From contig NZ_OY762552.1 of NCBI RefSeq assembly GCF_963666025.1, forward strand, positions 124,001 to 188,000: a DNA stretch of 64,000 nt. Reading direction: 5' to 3'. The DNA is from an uncultured Methanobacterium sp. GTDB taxonomy: Archaea; Methanobacteriota; Methanobacteria; Methanobacteriales; Methanobacteriaceae. This document shows, piece after piece, positions 31,812 through 41,887 of this stretch; position 1 is the stretch's first letter; each line of letters starts with the position of its first letter. The notes under the pieces were generated by a model. The model ran no database searches. It worked only from the letters and a program-made list of their open reading frames with translations, and had not been told where the DNA came from. Position numbers and translations under genes: made by a program.

Positions 31812-33245
31812 ATGTTGGAAAAAAATTTCATTATTGACACCGAACTCTCATCAAGGCACCTGGAAGAAGCACTGGATTTTTTACGAGAATTTTATCTGTT
31901 ACCTCAACCGGACTTATTCCAAAATCTTACCAAGGGCATGTTAGATGGTGTTGGAGTTTTAAGATACACTGCTACCAGCAAAGAAGCAGAATGGAAAGTC
32001 CAAGTGGAAATACAGGCTAAAAATCCCTTTTCTGTAAAATTATCACCAGTTATGGTTCCAGCTGATTTTAACATCACCCCTACAATGGATATCCTGGAAG
32101 AAGAACTTTTCATTGCTATCCAGGCCTTTGAGGATGCTATTCGCCAGGCCACCCTTTACTTTGCATGGGTGGAGGGAGAGAAGATTATACCAGAGGCACC
32201 TCCAACCAGGCGTAAAAGGGCTTCTTTTCGCATGTTTGGAAGTAACATGATCATGATCTACATCCTATTTTTCGGAGTCAACATTCTTCTTTTCCTTTTA
32301 CTGGGAATATTTCTGGCAATTATTGGTATACTGGTCTTTCAACTGGTTATTGTTCTTTTATCTGATAAGATATTGCTTCAAACCAGTGACTGGAGGATCA
32401 CGCCTGAAAATTCACGGGTACATATCTTAGAATACCAGCTGCCCCTTGAAGAATTCAAGAAATTCCAGGAAAAATTTGGTAAGGACAGTATAATAAAAAT
32501 GAAGGAGGAAATCTACCAGAAAAGCTTAGCAGTGGGATTAGAACCTACCTGTGAATTGGGAGAGGACATATTCAATGAATATGGTTTCCACTGCCAGTCA
32601 GATCTGAAGGTGGCCAAGGTGATTGATGTTTACAGCATAGTAGAAGAAGCTGCCAGTAAGTTCAACATCACCATGCCCAAGGTTGCTTTGAGTAACACCA
32701 TGATCCCCAATGCTGCTGCCACCGGTCCGGGCCCCAACCACGGGCTGGTACTCATCACCACTGGACTGCTGGTGCAGCTGGAGGAAGATGAGATACTATC
32801 GGTGCTGGGCCATGAAATGGGCCACCTATCAGGTAGGGACCCCCTGATTCTTTTCAGTATAATCTCTGCAGAGTTCATCCTCAGATTCACCATCCTATTC
32901 CCACTGGTGGTCTTATCTCCCTTAATTTACCTGATTGTGGCTTTAGGGTTTATTTTCTTTGTGGCCAAGTTCTTTGAAACCAGGGCGGATCTGTTATCTG
33001 CCATGAAAATCGGCCAGCCTGAGGTCTTAGCCAGTGCACTGCGTAAAATTGGTTACCAGCGCCTCCATGCCGAAAGAATTTCCCCCACCAGATTTCCCTC
33101 CTGGATAAACTTCGATCCCCATCCACCAATCTACTTCCGTATCGATCGCCTGGAAAACATGGAAACACCGATAAAGGTTAAAAATCCCCTGTTAAAATCA
33201 GCTAAAGATGTAGTTAATGGTTTTAAACGTACACTTGGTTTATGA
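31812..33245 (+). CDS. M48-family zinc metalloprotease with membrane segments
   Basis: A 477-residue protein. An N-terminal soluble domain of about 145 residues is followed by two membrane segments (about 148-185), then a catalytic region with LGHEMGHLSGRDP (HEMGH near residue 334; zinc-binding His and catalytic Glu) and further hydrophobic segments (about 355-395) with FETRADLLSA (third ligand Glu). Of the HtpX/Oma1-type, it would degrade damaged membrane proteins. GGGAGG lies three bases before ATG. Its last codons are duplicated after the stop. Confidence 0.85.
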   Translation: MLEKNFIIDTELSSRHLEEALDFLREFYLLPQPDLFQNLTKGMLDGVGVLRYTATSKEAEWKVQVEIQAKNPFSVKLSPVMVPADFNITPTMDILEEELFIAIQAFEDAIRQATLYFAWVEGEKIIPEAPPTRRKRASFRMFGSNMIMIYILFFGVNILLFLLLGIFLAIIGILVFQLVIVLLSDKILLQTSDWRITPENSRVHILEYQLPLEEFKKFQEKFGKDSIIKMKEEIYQKSLAVGLEPTCELGEDIFNEYGFHCQSDLKVAKVIDVYSIVEEAASKFNITMPKVALSNTMIPNAAATGPGPNHGLVLITTGLLVQLEEDEILSVLGHEMGHLSGRDPLILFSIISAEFILRFTILFPLVVLSPLIYLIVALGFIFFVAKFFETRADLLSAMKIGQPEVLASALRKIGYQRLHAERISPTRFPSWINFDPHPPIYFRIDRLENMETPIKVKNPLLKSAKDVVNGFKRTLGL

Positions 33246-33270
33246 TGGTTTTAAACGTACCCTTGGTTTG
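33217..33270. repeat. Tandem duplication of the M48 gene end
   Basis: The 26-base piece ATGGTTTTAAACGTACACTT... at 33217-33242 recurs at 33245-33270 with two changes (28-base period), just after the stop codon and out of frame. Recent local duplication. Confidence 0.75.
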
Positions 33271-33326
33271 TGAAAAATAATAAAACGAGATTAATGGAAT
33301 GAAACTTACGGTAGGAATTGAAACTT

Positions 33327-33596
33327 ATGCAGGTTAAAGTTGATTGTCTCAATGAATCATTTAACGGATGGAAAGTACGGATAAAGGTCACACTTTCTCA
33401 TGAAGAGTTCGCCCAAATAGATCACCGTGCAATTGGAAACATTGAGGATTTCCAAATTGACGTTGAAGGGCATACATTGTATTTCCGCTCATTTTTAAGT
33501 CTGGAAGAACCATGGGAAGATGAACCCCTAGAAGAACTGGTTAAAGCCATTAAAATTGAAGTTGAATACAGGATGAAGGGTTTATTAAACCATTGA
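33327..33596 (+). CDS. Small conserved-looking hypothetical protein
   Basis: An 89-residue protein (start MQVKVDCLNESFNGWKVRIK) with FQIDVEGHTLYFRSFLSLEEPWEDEPLEELVKAIKIEVEYR. ATG 33327 follows TAGGAAT; a TTG at 33318 is possible. Not related to a family I know. It lies downstream of the M48 protease. Confidence 0.55.
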   Translation: MQVKVDCLNESFNGWKVRIKVTLSHEEFAQIDHRAIGNIEDFQIDVEGHTLYFRSFLSLEEPWEDEPLEELVKAIKIEVEYRMKGLLNH

Positions 33597-33600
33597 ATCG

Positions 33601-33660
33601 AATTTCTAAAAGATTATGATGGAATTTCTAAAATATTAAAAAGGAATTTCTAAAAGATTA
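33601..33660. repeat. Three tandem copies of a 22-base unit
   Basis: AATTTCTAAAAGATTA and variants recur three times with about 22-base period between the 33327 gene and the next, converging gene. Likely slipped-strand repeat; possible terminator spacer. Confidence 0.6.
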
Positions 33661-34125
33661 AAATGATTTCAAGGCTCTTAAAATTAATTTTACAACCTCA
33701 ACAATGGTTACAATTACCATTACCACCATTGCCACTATAAGAGCAAATTTCAATGAGAATGTAACCAGACCATTGCTAAATGTGAATGGGAATACAGTGT
33801 ATAAGTAGTAAACTACCAGAAAACCCAGAATGTTTAGTATTATCCGAATTATACTCCTAAACCAGGTGGGATGATAGATTAAAAAGAGCACGTTACCCAC
33901 AATTGTGGCAGCTATGGAAAGATTAAAAATCCACAGAACATCCTGAAATGAGGAGGTTATAAAACTCAAATTCCAGGAAAGTAAGTTGTTAACAATATAC
34001 AGAAATATTAGGTTAACAACAATAACTGCAATAAATTCGGATGTTTTATGCTCCTTTTCTTTTAAAAAGTTTTTAAGGAAATTCTTATCATTTCCATTAT
34101 TTTCCCCATTGGATGTTTCTTTCAT
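33658..34125 (-). CDS. Integral membrane protein
   Basis: A 155-residue protein with a charged N-terminal 35 residues and four membrane segments (about 38-55, 65-85, 95-120, 128-150). ATG 34125 is chosen on GGGGGAGG six bases upstream. No known family. Confidence 0.6.
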   Translation of the reverse strand: MKETSNGENNGNDKNFLKNFLKEKEHKTSEFIAVIVVNLIFLYIVNNLLSWNLSFITSSFQDVLWIFNLSIAATIVGNVLFLIYHPTWFRSIIRIILNILGFLVVYYLYTVFPFTFSNGLVTFSLKFALIVAMVVMVIVTIVEVVKLILRALKSF

Positions 34126-34295
34126 GATTATCCTCCCCCACACTAATAAAAAAACTTATTGTACACTGTTACTATTAATTTGTTACATTACTGTTATTAT
34201 ATAATTAAAATTATGTTCTTTTGATGTCGCTTTTTATCCATGGTTTCTGCATTTTTCTGAGAGTTTTTCAGGAAAAACTGTTTATTTGCATTAGT

Positions 34296-35687
34296 TTATC
34301 GAGACAACTTACCACCCGCAAGGTATGTTACCACGGCCCCTACTGCACCAAAGATTGCAAACAACCAGAAAGAAACATGAAGTCCTTCCATAAATAGGGG
34401 ATAATTTGAAGGTTCTATCTGTACGTTACCCATGAACCCGGTTAAAATTAGAAGGAGAACTCCCAGGCTCATAGTCTGACCAATGAATATCATGGTGGAA
34501 AGGGTGGCTGAGCCCACACCATAGTACTTACTGGTTAAAGATTCCAGGAAATTCCGATTGGTCGGTGTCGAAAACAAACCCAACCCCAAACCAACCAGTA
34601 CCAATCCCACTAAAACCACCATTAAAGATGTGTTCCCATCCAATATTGACAGAATAAGTAACCCAATAGTGCTGATTATGGCCCCTGAAACAAGAACAAT
34701 CCGGCTATCCTGTTTATCAGCCAGGTATCCTACCAGGGGAGATAATAATGCCACAATCAGTGGCTGCACTGCCAGGATAAGGGCAGTAGTTATTATGTCC
34801 AGGCCACGCAGGTCCTGAAGATACAAACTGAGCAGGGTCCACATTGCAGAAGTAGCAATTGTTACTAAAATGAGTGAAATTCCTGAAAAACTGGTTAATT
34901 TATTTTTAAATATTTTCAAAACTATCAGGGGATTATTAGAACCTTTGAGTTCCTTAAAAAAGATAACCATTCCAAAAACACCCGCCAAAAGGATAATTTT
35001 CCCCAAATAGTCATGAAGGGCTGAAAATCCATACATCAATGCTGAGAGTGAAAGGATATAAATAATTGACCCGTTTAAATCGAATTTTTCACCAGGAGAG
35101 CCTGTCCATTCACCTTTAAACCGGGTCATGATCAAAGTTAGTGCAAATAATCCGATGGGCACATTAATAAAGAATATACTCCTCCATCCTAAATTTTGGG
35201 CCAGGAACCCTCCTAAAAGTGGTCCCAGGAATAAACCTATATAAACAGCAGCAGTGTTGATCCCCAGCACTTGACCTCTCTTTTTTTGTGGGAAAATAGA
35301 AATTAAAAGAGCGATTCCAGTTGCAAATATCATAGCACATCCCACGCCCTGCATGAAACTGAAAAAGATTAAAACAATCCCAGAATTAGAAAAAATAGCT
35401 AAAAATGATGCCAGGGTGTAGATGATGAAGCCAATGGTGAATACTTTTTTCCGTCCATGGATATCTGCCAGTCGTCCGAAGGGCAATACCAGTGCGGCAT
35501 TGGCCAGTATAAATGCGGTGGGAATCCATCCTAGTAGGAGTATGCTGACCGAAAGTTCATTCTGGATAAGGGGAAGAACCAGGCTAAGGGAAGATCCCAT
35601 TACTGGTATTAAAAATGAACCAATAACCACCAGGATCATGGCGCACCTTTCCACAGATCCAGATTTCTCTTGAAAGACCGATGACAT
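34296..35687 (-). CDS. MFS drug exporter (EmrB/QacA type)
   Basis: A 463-residue protein with about 13-14 membrane segments. The N-terminal half has LPFGRLADIHGRKKVFTIGF (MFS motif A) and later PLLGGFLAQNLGWRSIFFINVP (motif C of DHA2 exporters). It uses the proton gradient to export toxic compounds. TAGGAG stands before the ATG. Its upstream gap 35688-35952 is a divergent promoter region with the ZIP gene. Confidence 0.85.
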   Translation of the reverse strand: MSSVFQEKSGSVERCAMILVVIGSFLIPVMGSSLSLVLPLIQNELSVSILLLGWIPTAFILANAALVLPFGRLADIHGRKKVFTIGFIIYTLASFLAIFSNSGIVLIFFSFMQGVGCAMIFATGIALLISIFPQKKRGQVLGINTAAVYIGLFLGPLLGGFLAQNLGWRSIFFINVPIGLFALTLIMTRFKGEWTGSPGEKFDLNGSIIYILSLSALMYGFSALHDYLGKIILLAGVFGMVIFFKELKGSNNPLIVLKIFKNKLTSFSGISLILVTIATSAMWTLLSLYLQDLRGLDIITTALILAVQPLIVALLSPLVGYLADKQDSRIVLVSGAIISTIGLLILSILDGNTSLMVVLVGLVLVGLGLGLFSTPTNRNFLESLTSKYYGVGSATLSTMIFIGQTMSLGVLLLILTGFMGNVQIEPSNYPLFMEGLHVSFWLFAIFGAVGAVVTYLAGGKLSR

Positions 35688-35952
35688 GAATATTACTCCT
35701 AATAAAAGACCGAAGACATAGATGTTACTTCCTAATAATCATACTATCTAAATCGTTACTATAATCATTTAAATTTACTATTAGCATTAAAATCCCCACA
35801 GGACACTTAATCATTAGAGTAGTAAGCTTATTCATTCAAGTAAGTAAGTAACTCACACATATAATTATATGTTTATAGAATACATTGTTTAAATGATTAT
35901 TAATTAATGTTTAAATCCATAAGATAATTTATGAGATTATTGTGGTGATCCT

Positions 35953-36693
35953 GTGTTTTCAAGTATGGTAATGGCGGGAATATGGGGTTTTGTTGCTGGA
36001 TCTGCCCTTCTTTTAGGGGCTTTCTTTGGTTACTTTTTTAAGATCCCACATCGATGGGTGGCCGCTATCATGGCCTTTGGAGCAGGTGTTCTCATGTCAG
36101 CTGTCTCTTTTGAACTTTTAGATGAAGCCTATACCCTGGGAGGACCAGCCCACCTGGTAGCAGGATTCCTGTTAGGTGCCTCAATTTTTACCATTACCAA
36201 CATTTACCTGGCCCGTAAGGGAGCCAAACACCGGAAAAGATCAGTTAAACCTGAGGATAATGATAATGGAGCCATGGCAATAGCAGCAGGATCTGTAATT
36301 GATGGTATTCCTGAATCAATAGCAATTGGTCTGACCATGATTGGTGGGGGCGCAGTGAGTACCGCCACTGTTGTTGCCATATTTCTATCCAACATACCAG
36401 AAGGCCTTTCCAGTTCAGCTGGAATGAAAAAAGAAGGATGGAAAGTAGGTAAAGTTTTCTCCTTATGGCTGGTAATTGCCATCATCACCAGTTTATCTTC
36501 ACTTGCCGGTTACTCCATATTCAGCCAGTTACCGGTTCAAGTGACTGCAGTTACCCTGGCTGTTGCAGCCGGAGGTATTCTGGCCATGCTGGTTGATACC
36601 ATGATCCCTGAGGCATTTTCTGAGACCCACAACCTGGCAGGGATGGTAACTGTAATCGGTTTTGCAATCTCATTTATTCTTTCCAAGTTGTAG
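35953..36693 (+). CDS. ZIP-family metal transporter
   Basis: A 246-residue protein with seven or eight membrane segments. The metal site is in VIDGIPESIAIG and FLSNIPEGLSSS (helices IV-V, His replaced by acid/Asn), and DTMIPEAF near the end. Such small ZIP proteins import Zn or Mn. GTG 35953 follows GGTGATCCT. It diverges from the MFS gene. Confidence 0.78.
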   Translation: MFSSMVMAGIWGFVAGSALLLGAFFGYFFKIPHRWVAAIMAFGAGVLMSAVSFELLDEAYTLGGPAHLVAGFLLGASIFTITNIYLARKGAKHRKRSVKPEDNDNGAMAIAAGSVIDGIPESIAIGLTMIGGGAVSTATVVAIFLSNIPEGLSSSAGMKKEGWKVGKVFSLWLVIAIITSLSSLAGYSIFSQLPVQVTAVTLAVAAGGILAMLVDTMIPEAFSETHNLAGMVTVIGFAISFILSKL

Positions 36694-36881
36694 GGAATTC
36701 CAGATTAAAATGAAAATTAGGACTAAAATAGAAATTAGACTTAATTGGAAACTACATTGTATTAAAACTACATTAAATTAAATGCATTAAAATGTTAAAA
36801 TATTTATAAACAAAAAAGATCTATAAAAATTTTGGTAAAATCTATAACATTGTGTTAAAAATGTTGAAACCAGGGATAAAA

Positions 36882-37340
36882 ATGAGTATCGAGTGTCCTT
36901 ACTGTGAGAAACTGGTTGATTATAACTTTGGAGACCCTCTTCTGGAGACAGATCACTGGATTGTGTTCCTGGCTCCTAATCAGAGTAATCTGGCCACCTG
37001 TGTGGTTGCACTAAAACGGGATCAGAAAACTTTAACCGGTCTCTCCAAAGAAGAATGGGATGATTTTATTTTGCTCGTGGAGAGCATGGAGAAAGCAGTT
37101 AAGACTGCATTTAATGCCACTCTCTTTAACTGGGGCTGTCTTATGAACACTTTTTACCTGGAAGATAAACCAGAACCACACCTGCACTGGCATTTCATTC
37201 CCCGCTACAGGGATCCGGTGAATTTTGCAGGATGCACCTTTGAGGATCCACATTTTGGGTATATGCGCCCCCGACCACCAAAGAATATATCTTCTGATGT
37301 TCGCGATAAAATAGCGGCTAAAATAAGAGAATTTATTTAA
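36882..37340 (+). CDS. HIT-family hydrolase
   Basis: A 152-residue protein with the histidine-triad PEPHLHWHFIPRY, preceded by MNTFYLEDK. Two N-terminal Cys (CPYCEK) suggest a zinc. HIT proteins hydrolyse dinucleoside polyphosphates or nucleotide conjugates. ATG 36882 follows AGGGATAAAA. Downstream gene converges. Confidence 0.8.
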   Translation: MSIECPYCEKLVDYNFGDPLLETDHWIVFLAPNQSNLATCVVALKRDQKTLTGLSKEEWDDFILLVESMEKAVKTAFNATLFNWGCLMNTFYLEDKPEPHLHWHFIPRYRDPVNFAGCTFEDPHFGYMRPRPPKNISSDVRDKIAAKIREFI

Positions 37341-37361
37341 TATCAGATGTATATTCCATGA

Positions 37362-38081
37362 TTACTTTTCATTTTTCTTCAAACGAGCATTGAGTTCCTG
37401 TATTGCCTCTTCTACTTGCAGGCGGACGTACCATTTATCATCATCCACTGCATCCAGGAGTGGTTTTATAGCTCGCTCATCACCAATCATACCCAGTGCT
37501 CCAGCAGCATGCCTTCGAACACTGACATTTTCATCTTTTAAAGCCTCAATTAAGATTGGAACTGCTTTTTCATCACCAATCATACCCAGTGCTTCTTCAG
37601 ATGCACTGCGGAAACTAAAGTCATCATCATTAAGCCCATCAATCAAATGATCAACTGCCCTTGGATCCCCTAAATGACCCAGGGCAATGGCGACGTTGTT
37701 ACGTATCTTAATGTCTTTAAGTGATTCTAAAAGGGGTAATAATGCTCTTTCATCCCCAATCTCCCCCAGTGCATCTGCTGTTTGCAATCGAACGTACCAT
37801 TTATCATCACGCAGCGTTTTAAGGAGGAAAGGAACAGCATCAGAATTTCCAATTTTACCCAGAGAACTGGCAGCATTCCACCGGACATCACTATCATCAT
37901 AATCTAATGCCTCAATAAGGGCCTTAACTACAATTTCATCCTTAAATCTTGCCAGTGCCCTGGCAGCTATGGCACGATTTTGGTTATTGCCCTTTTTGAG
38001 TGTTTTGATGAGGCCATTGATGTCCCCTTCACTTTCCAGTTTATCCACATCCGGATTGAAACTTCCGTTAAAAATGCTCAT
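37362..38081 (-). CDS. HEAT-repeat protein (PBS-lyase type)
   Basis: A 239-residue protein made of about seven 31-residue repeats such as DSDVRWNAASSLGKIGNSDA and DKWYVRLQTADALGEIGDER. It would be a solenoid for protein binding. In methanogens such proteins are frequent; partner unknown. Confidence 0.85.
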   Translation of the reverse strand: MSIFNGSFNPDVDKLESEGDINGLIKTLKKGNNQNRAIAARALARFKDEIVVKALIEALDYDDSDVRWNAASSLGKIGNSDAVPFLLKTLRDDKWYVRLQTADALGEIGDERALLPLLESLKDIKIRNNVAIALGHLGDPRAVDHLIDGLNDDDFSFRSASEEALGMIGDEKAVPILIEALKDENVSVRRHAAGALGMIGDERAIKPLLDAVDDDKWYVRLQVEEAIQELNARLKKNEK

Positions 38082-38312
38082 ATCTAGAATACCCCCTTTA
38101 ATGATAAAAACCCAATTGAGATAAAACTCAAATTGTGGTTAATAACCGTGAGATTTTGTGATATTGAGATTTAAGTATTGAAGATAACCTAAGTATTTGA
38201 ATTTAAATTAATGGTGATAACTTTATTATGAGGTGGAATTATCATTGTAAATTTAAACCCTACTGGAAGAAACCAATTGGAATTAAACTTCTCATCAAAG
38301 AAGTTATAACTG

Positions 38313-38789
<477 letters not shown>

Positions 38790-38880
38790 TGTAAGTTAAT
38801 TCTGTTTTTTTATTCTATTAACTTTATCTTTATTCATAGTATCAGAAACTTTAAATATCATTTCTTTTGAATTCTTTGCA

Positions 38881-38892
38881 CCCCCCCCCCCC
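38881..38892. repeat. Run of 12 C
   Basis: A 12-base C tract in the gap between the DtxR gene (diverging) and the 39067 gene. Such runs mutate easily by slippage and are hard to sequence. Confidence 0.7.
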
Positions 38893-39066
38893 AAAGTTAT
38901 TGCCCCCTGTACTAACACTAAAACAAACTTTAATGAAAATCCTTATAAACTCTGATAAACTTATAAACTCTAATATAGATAGATTAACTGTTTAAATTGA
39001 ATATACTAATTTAGTAAAGTTTAAGGTCAATGATGATAACAGATTATACTCATAAGAGGATATAAC

Positions 39067-39537
39067 ATGCCAAAAATTAGTATGGAAATGGCAATTTTAA
39101 CCAGCATGATTCTGGGCCTTATTCTGGCCTTTTTTAAGATTGGGAGCATATATGCACTGGTTTTAGTGGGCTTTGTTGCGGTTTATCTTACTCCTGACGA
39201 GGAGGCCACTTACAAAGTCGGGGCACTGGCAGCTGCTTTACTGGGTCTCCTTTACTTTGTTACTTCGTTTTTTACTTCACCAGATTTACCATATCAACTT
39301 CCCAATGCAGTGGTTATTGGAGTGGGTTATACATTTGATGGTATATTCACCCTGTTTTTGGGACTGGTTGTGAGTCTGGTAATCTACGGTTTAATGGGGG
39401 CCATCGGAGGATACTTCGCAGATAAACTCTTCAAATCTCAGGACAAACCTAAAAATCCCAAAATCAATAAAGCTCCCCAAAGAATTATCAAAAGAAAACC
39501 AAAACAACCCCAGAGAAGAACTCTTTATCGGAAATAA
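39067..39537 (+). CDS. Membrane protein with basic tail
   Basis: A 156-residue protein with four membrane segments (about 8-30, 48-68, 80-100, 102-125) and a Lys/Arg/Pro-rich tail (RIIKRKPKQPQRRTLYRK) that may touch nucleic acid or lipid head groups. GAGG lies before ATG. Unknown family. Confidence 0.65.
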   Translation: MPKISMEMAILTSMILGLILAFFKIGSIYALVLVGFVAVYLTPDEEATYKVGALAAALLGLLYFVTSFFTSPDLPYQLPNAVVIGVGYTFDGIFTLFLGLVVSLVIYGLMGAIGGYFADKLFKSQDKPKNPKINKAPQRIIKRKPKQPQRRTLYRK

Positions 39538-39684
39538 ATTTATTTAAAACATAGGGCCCATTTATCATAAATAGCACCTAATCATTTTATTTTAAAAATA
39601 AAGTCAAATTATCTTACATAAATAATTCCACTTATAAAATAAAATGGAATATAACTGATATTACATTAGTTACAGCGTGATGAA

Positions 39685-40902
39685 ATGAAAGACGTGATTG
39701 TGGTTGGATCCGGAGCTGGTGGGGCAACTGTTGCCCGAGAACTAGCTAGAAATGGTGCATCAGTTACACTGATTGAAAAGGGAAAAAGGGTTACAACTGA
39801 TAACGCTTTCCAGTGTTATGACAACCTGAATATTGGAGTGGAACTCCTTAAAACTTCCTGTCTGGGAGGCACCACCCTGGTGACTGCAGGAAACGCAGTT
39901 CGAACCTGTCAAAAAGAATTTAAACAAATGGGAATAGACCTTTCTTCTGAATTTGAGGAAACAGAAGACGAATTAAACGTAAGGACACTTCCTGATACTC
40001 ATTTTGGAGAAGGTACAGTCAACATCATGGAAGCTGCTTTTTCACTGGGTTTGCCCATGGAAAAAATGCCTAAATTCATAGACCCCTCAAAGTGTATCCC
40101 TTGTGGTAAGTGTGCCTTTGGATGTCCACGGGATGCTAAATGGAGCTCTCTTGATTATCTGGATGACGCTCTCAAACATGGTGTACAGATTATTGAAAAC
40201 ACTACTGTAACTGGGGTTACAACTACACATGGACGGGTTAAAGGTGTCAAAACATACAACCCTGAAACTGGACTAAAAACTGAATATGATGCAGATACAA
40301 TTATATTATGCTCCGGTGCCATCCAGACACCAGGATTACTCAGATCTGCAGGGTTAGTGGCAGGAGAACATCTGTTTGTGGATACTTTTGTTACGGTAGG
40401 TGGTGCACTGCCCGGTATTGGCTTCTATAAAGAGGTGTCCATGAACAGTCTGCTTAAAAAAGATGGATTTATACTGGCACCACATTATTCCAGTTTACTG
40501 ACCTCACGGCTTGATAAACTCAGCATCCATGAAGAAGACATACTTGGAATGATGGTCAAGATACCTGATGAATCTTCCGGCCGAGTGGATGAAAAGGGTG
40601 TGTTTAAACAGAGTACCGCCAATGATGTGGGACTCCTGGCCGAGGGATGCGCTACTGCAGGAGCCATCCTCACCGAAGCAGGTGTTGATCCTGATACCCT
40701 GGTTTCCACTCCAGCCAGAGGTGCGCATCCCGGTGGAACAGCTGCAGTGGGAGAAGTAGTGGATAAAAATCTGGAAACAGAAATTGAAGGGCTCTACGTG
40801 TGCGATGCCAGTGTTTTCCCCAGGGCACCGGGTGCGCCACCGGTTCTTACTATTCTGGCACTGGCTAAGAGATTGGCTAAACTAATCAATTCTGTTAACT
40901 GA
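39685..40902 (+). CDS. GMC-like FAD oxidoreductase with Fe-S cluster motif
   Basis: A 405-residue flavoprotein. DVIVVGSGAGGATVARELA (residues 3-21) is the FAD Rossmann motif; CIPCGKCAFGC (C137, C140, C143, C147) can hold a 4Fe-4S cluster; the C-terminal ARGAHPGGTAAVGEVVDKN and YVCDASVFPRAPGAPPVLT are GMC-oxidoreductase signatures. It is shorter than eukaryotic GMC enzymes. Substrate unknown. In methanogens such proteins are called GMC or FAD-dependent oxidoreductases. Confidence 0.82.
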   Translation: MKDVIVVGSGAGGATVARELARNGASVTLIEKGKRVTTDNAFQCYDNLNIGVELLKTSCLGGTTLVTAGNAVRTCQKEFKQMGIDLSSEFEETEDELNVRTLPDTHFGEGTVNIMEAAFSLGLPMEKMPKFIDPSKCIPCGKCAFGCPRDAKWSSLDYLDDALKHGVQIIENTTVTGVTTTHGRVKGVKTYNPETGLKTEYDADTIILCSGAIQTPGLLRSAGLVAGEHLFVDTFVTVGGALPGIGFYKEVSMNSLLKKDGFILAPHYSSLLTSRLDKLSIHEEDILGMMVKIPDESSGRVDEKGVFKQSTANDVGLLAEGCATAGAILTEAGVDPDTLVSTPARGAHPGGTAAVGEVVDKNLETEIEGLYVCDASVFPRAPGAPPVLTILALAKRLAKLINSVN

Positions 40903-41170
40903 TTCCTCTTTTTTGAATTATTTTTTTGAAAGATTAATTTCAAATTCATGATACATTAAAATTCCAAATCATAACCAATCAATTCATTGTGATTAAGATT
41001 AAACAAATAGTATACACTAACAGGCCATAGTTTAATAGAAATTATAAAAATTCTATTGATTTGACAAGAGATTTCTAAAGATTATCGGTGAAATAGGTTC
41101 AAATAATCATAAAATCAAAATCAACCCGAGTATAGTTGATTTTCAAGCTTAGAAAATTGTTAAATTATTT

Positions 41171-41851
41171 TTATTCGTTTAAAGTATATTTTTTATAATC
41201 ATTTAAAACATCGCTGATCAAGTGATAGCCTATTTTCTTTCTAAATTTATGAGCATTTTTATATTTTTCTTCAAAATCATCTATTTCGTTAGAATCAATT
41301 AGATTCCAGTAAAAATAGTGATTATTAGTATCATATTTTCTAGTTTTTATAAGATCAAAAACTTCATCATCTCTGTTTATTTGTAAATCAATAGGTAATT
41401 TTTCTTTTAAAATTCTACATTGACCTGGTTTTATTTTTGGGGTTCCTTCAGTATTATCTATAACCGCCCTCACATACGCATTACCATAAACTTTATTTTT
41501 GATCATACCCTCAAATTCAATCCTTTTTACATACCGAAAGGCCCCATAAGATATAGATGTTGTTAAAATTATGTCCTCATCAAGCATTCGTTTATTAATT
41601 TCCTTTATTGCTTTTAATAGAATTTTTAGTCTCATTAATTCATCTTGAGGCTCTCTTACAAACAATATACCACAGTCAGAAATAAATATGCTATTTATTT
41701 CATTTTTATAACCTTTAAGAATTTCAAAACTCCCATTAAAAAACGTTTCTAATTTTTCTAACCCTCTGCCTTCCTTCATATAATTTTTAAACCCAGATAT
41801 GTCCATGAAAGCTACAAATGTAGGTCCATCAGTATAATTTTTTATTGGCAT
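41171..41851 (-). CDS. Class III nucleotidyl-cyclase-like protein (Pycsar-cyclase-like)
   Basis: A 226-residue protein. VAFMDISGFKNYM provides the first metal Asp, SIFISDCGILFV the second, and YGNAYVRAVIDNTEGTPKI the substrate/transition-state region, a layout shared by class III adenylate cyclases and by pyrimidine cyclases (PycC) of Pycsar anti-phage systems. It may make a cyclic nucleotide upon infection. It lies 36 bases downstream of the 41888 giant gene in the same orientation, so both form one operon. This assignment is from motif reading, and a degenerate cyclase fold is possible. Confidence 0.6.
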   Translation of the reverse strand: MPIKNYTDGPTFVAFMDISGFKNYMKEGRGLEKLETFFNGSFEILKGYKNEINSIFISDCGILFVREPQDELMRLKILLKAIKEINKRMLDEDIILTTSISYGAFRYVKRIEFEGMIKNKVYGNAYVRAVIDNTEGTPKIKPGQCRILKEKLPIDLQINRDDEVFDLIKTRKYDTNNHYFYWNLIDSNEIDDFEEKYKNAHKFRKKIGYHLISDVLNDYKKYTLNE

Positions 41852-41887
41852 TTTTTTATACTTCCATTATTTTATAATTTTTTATTT

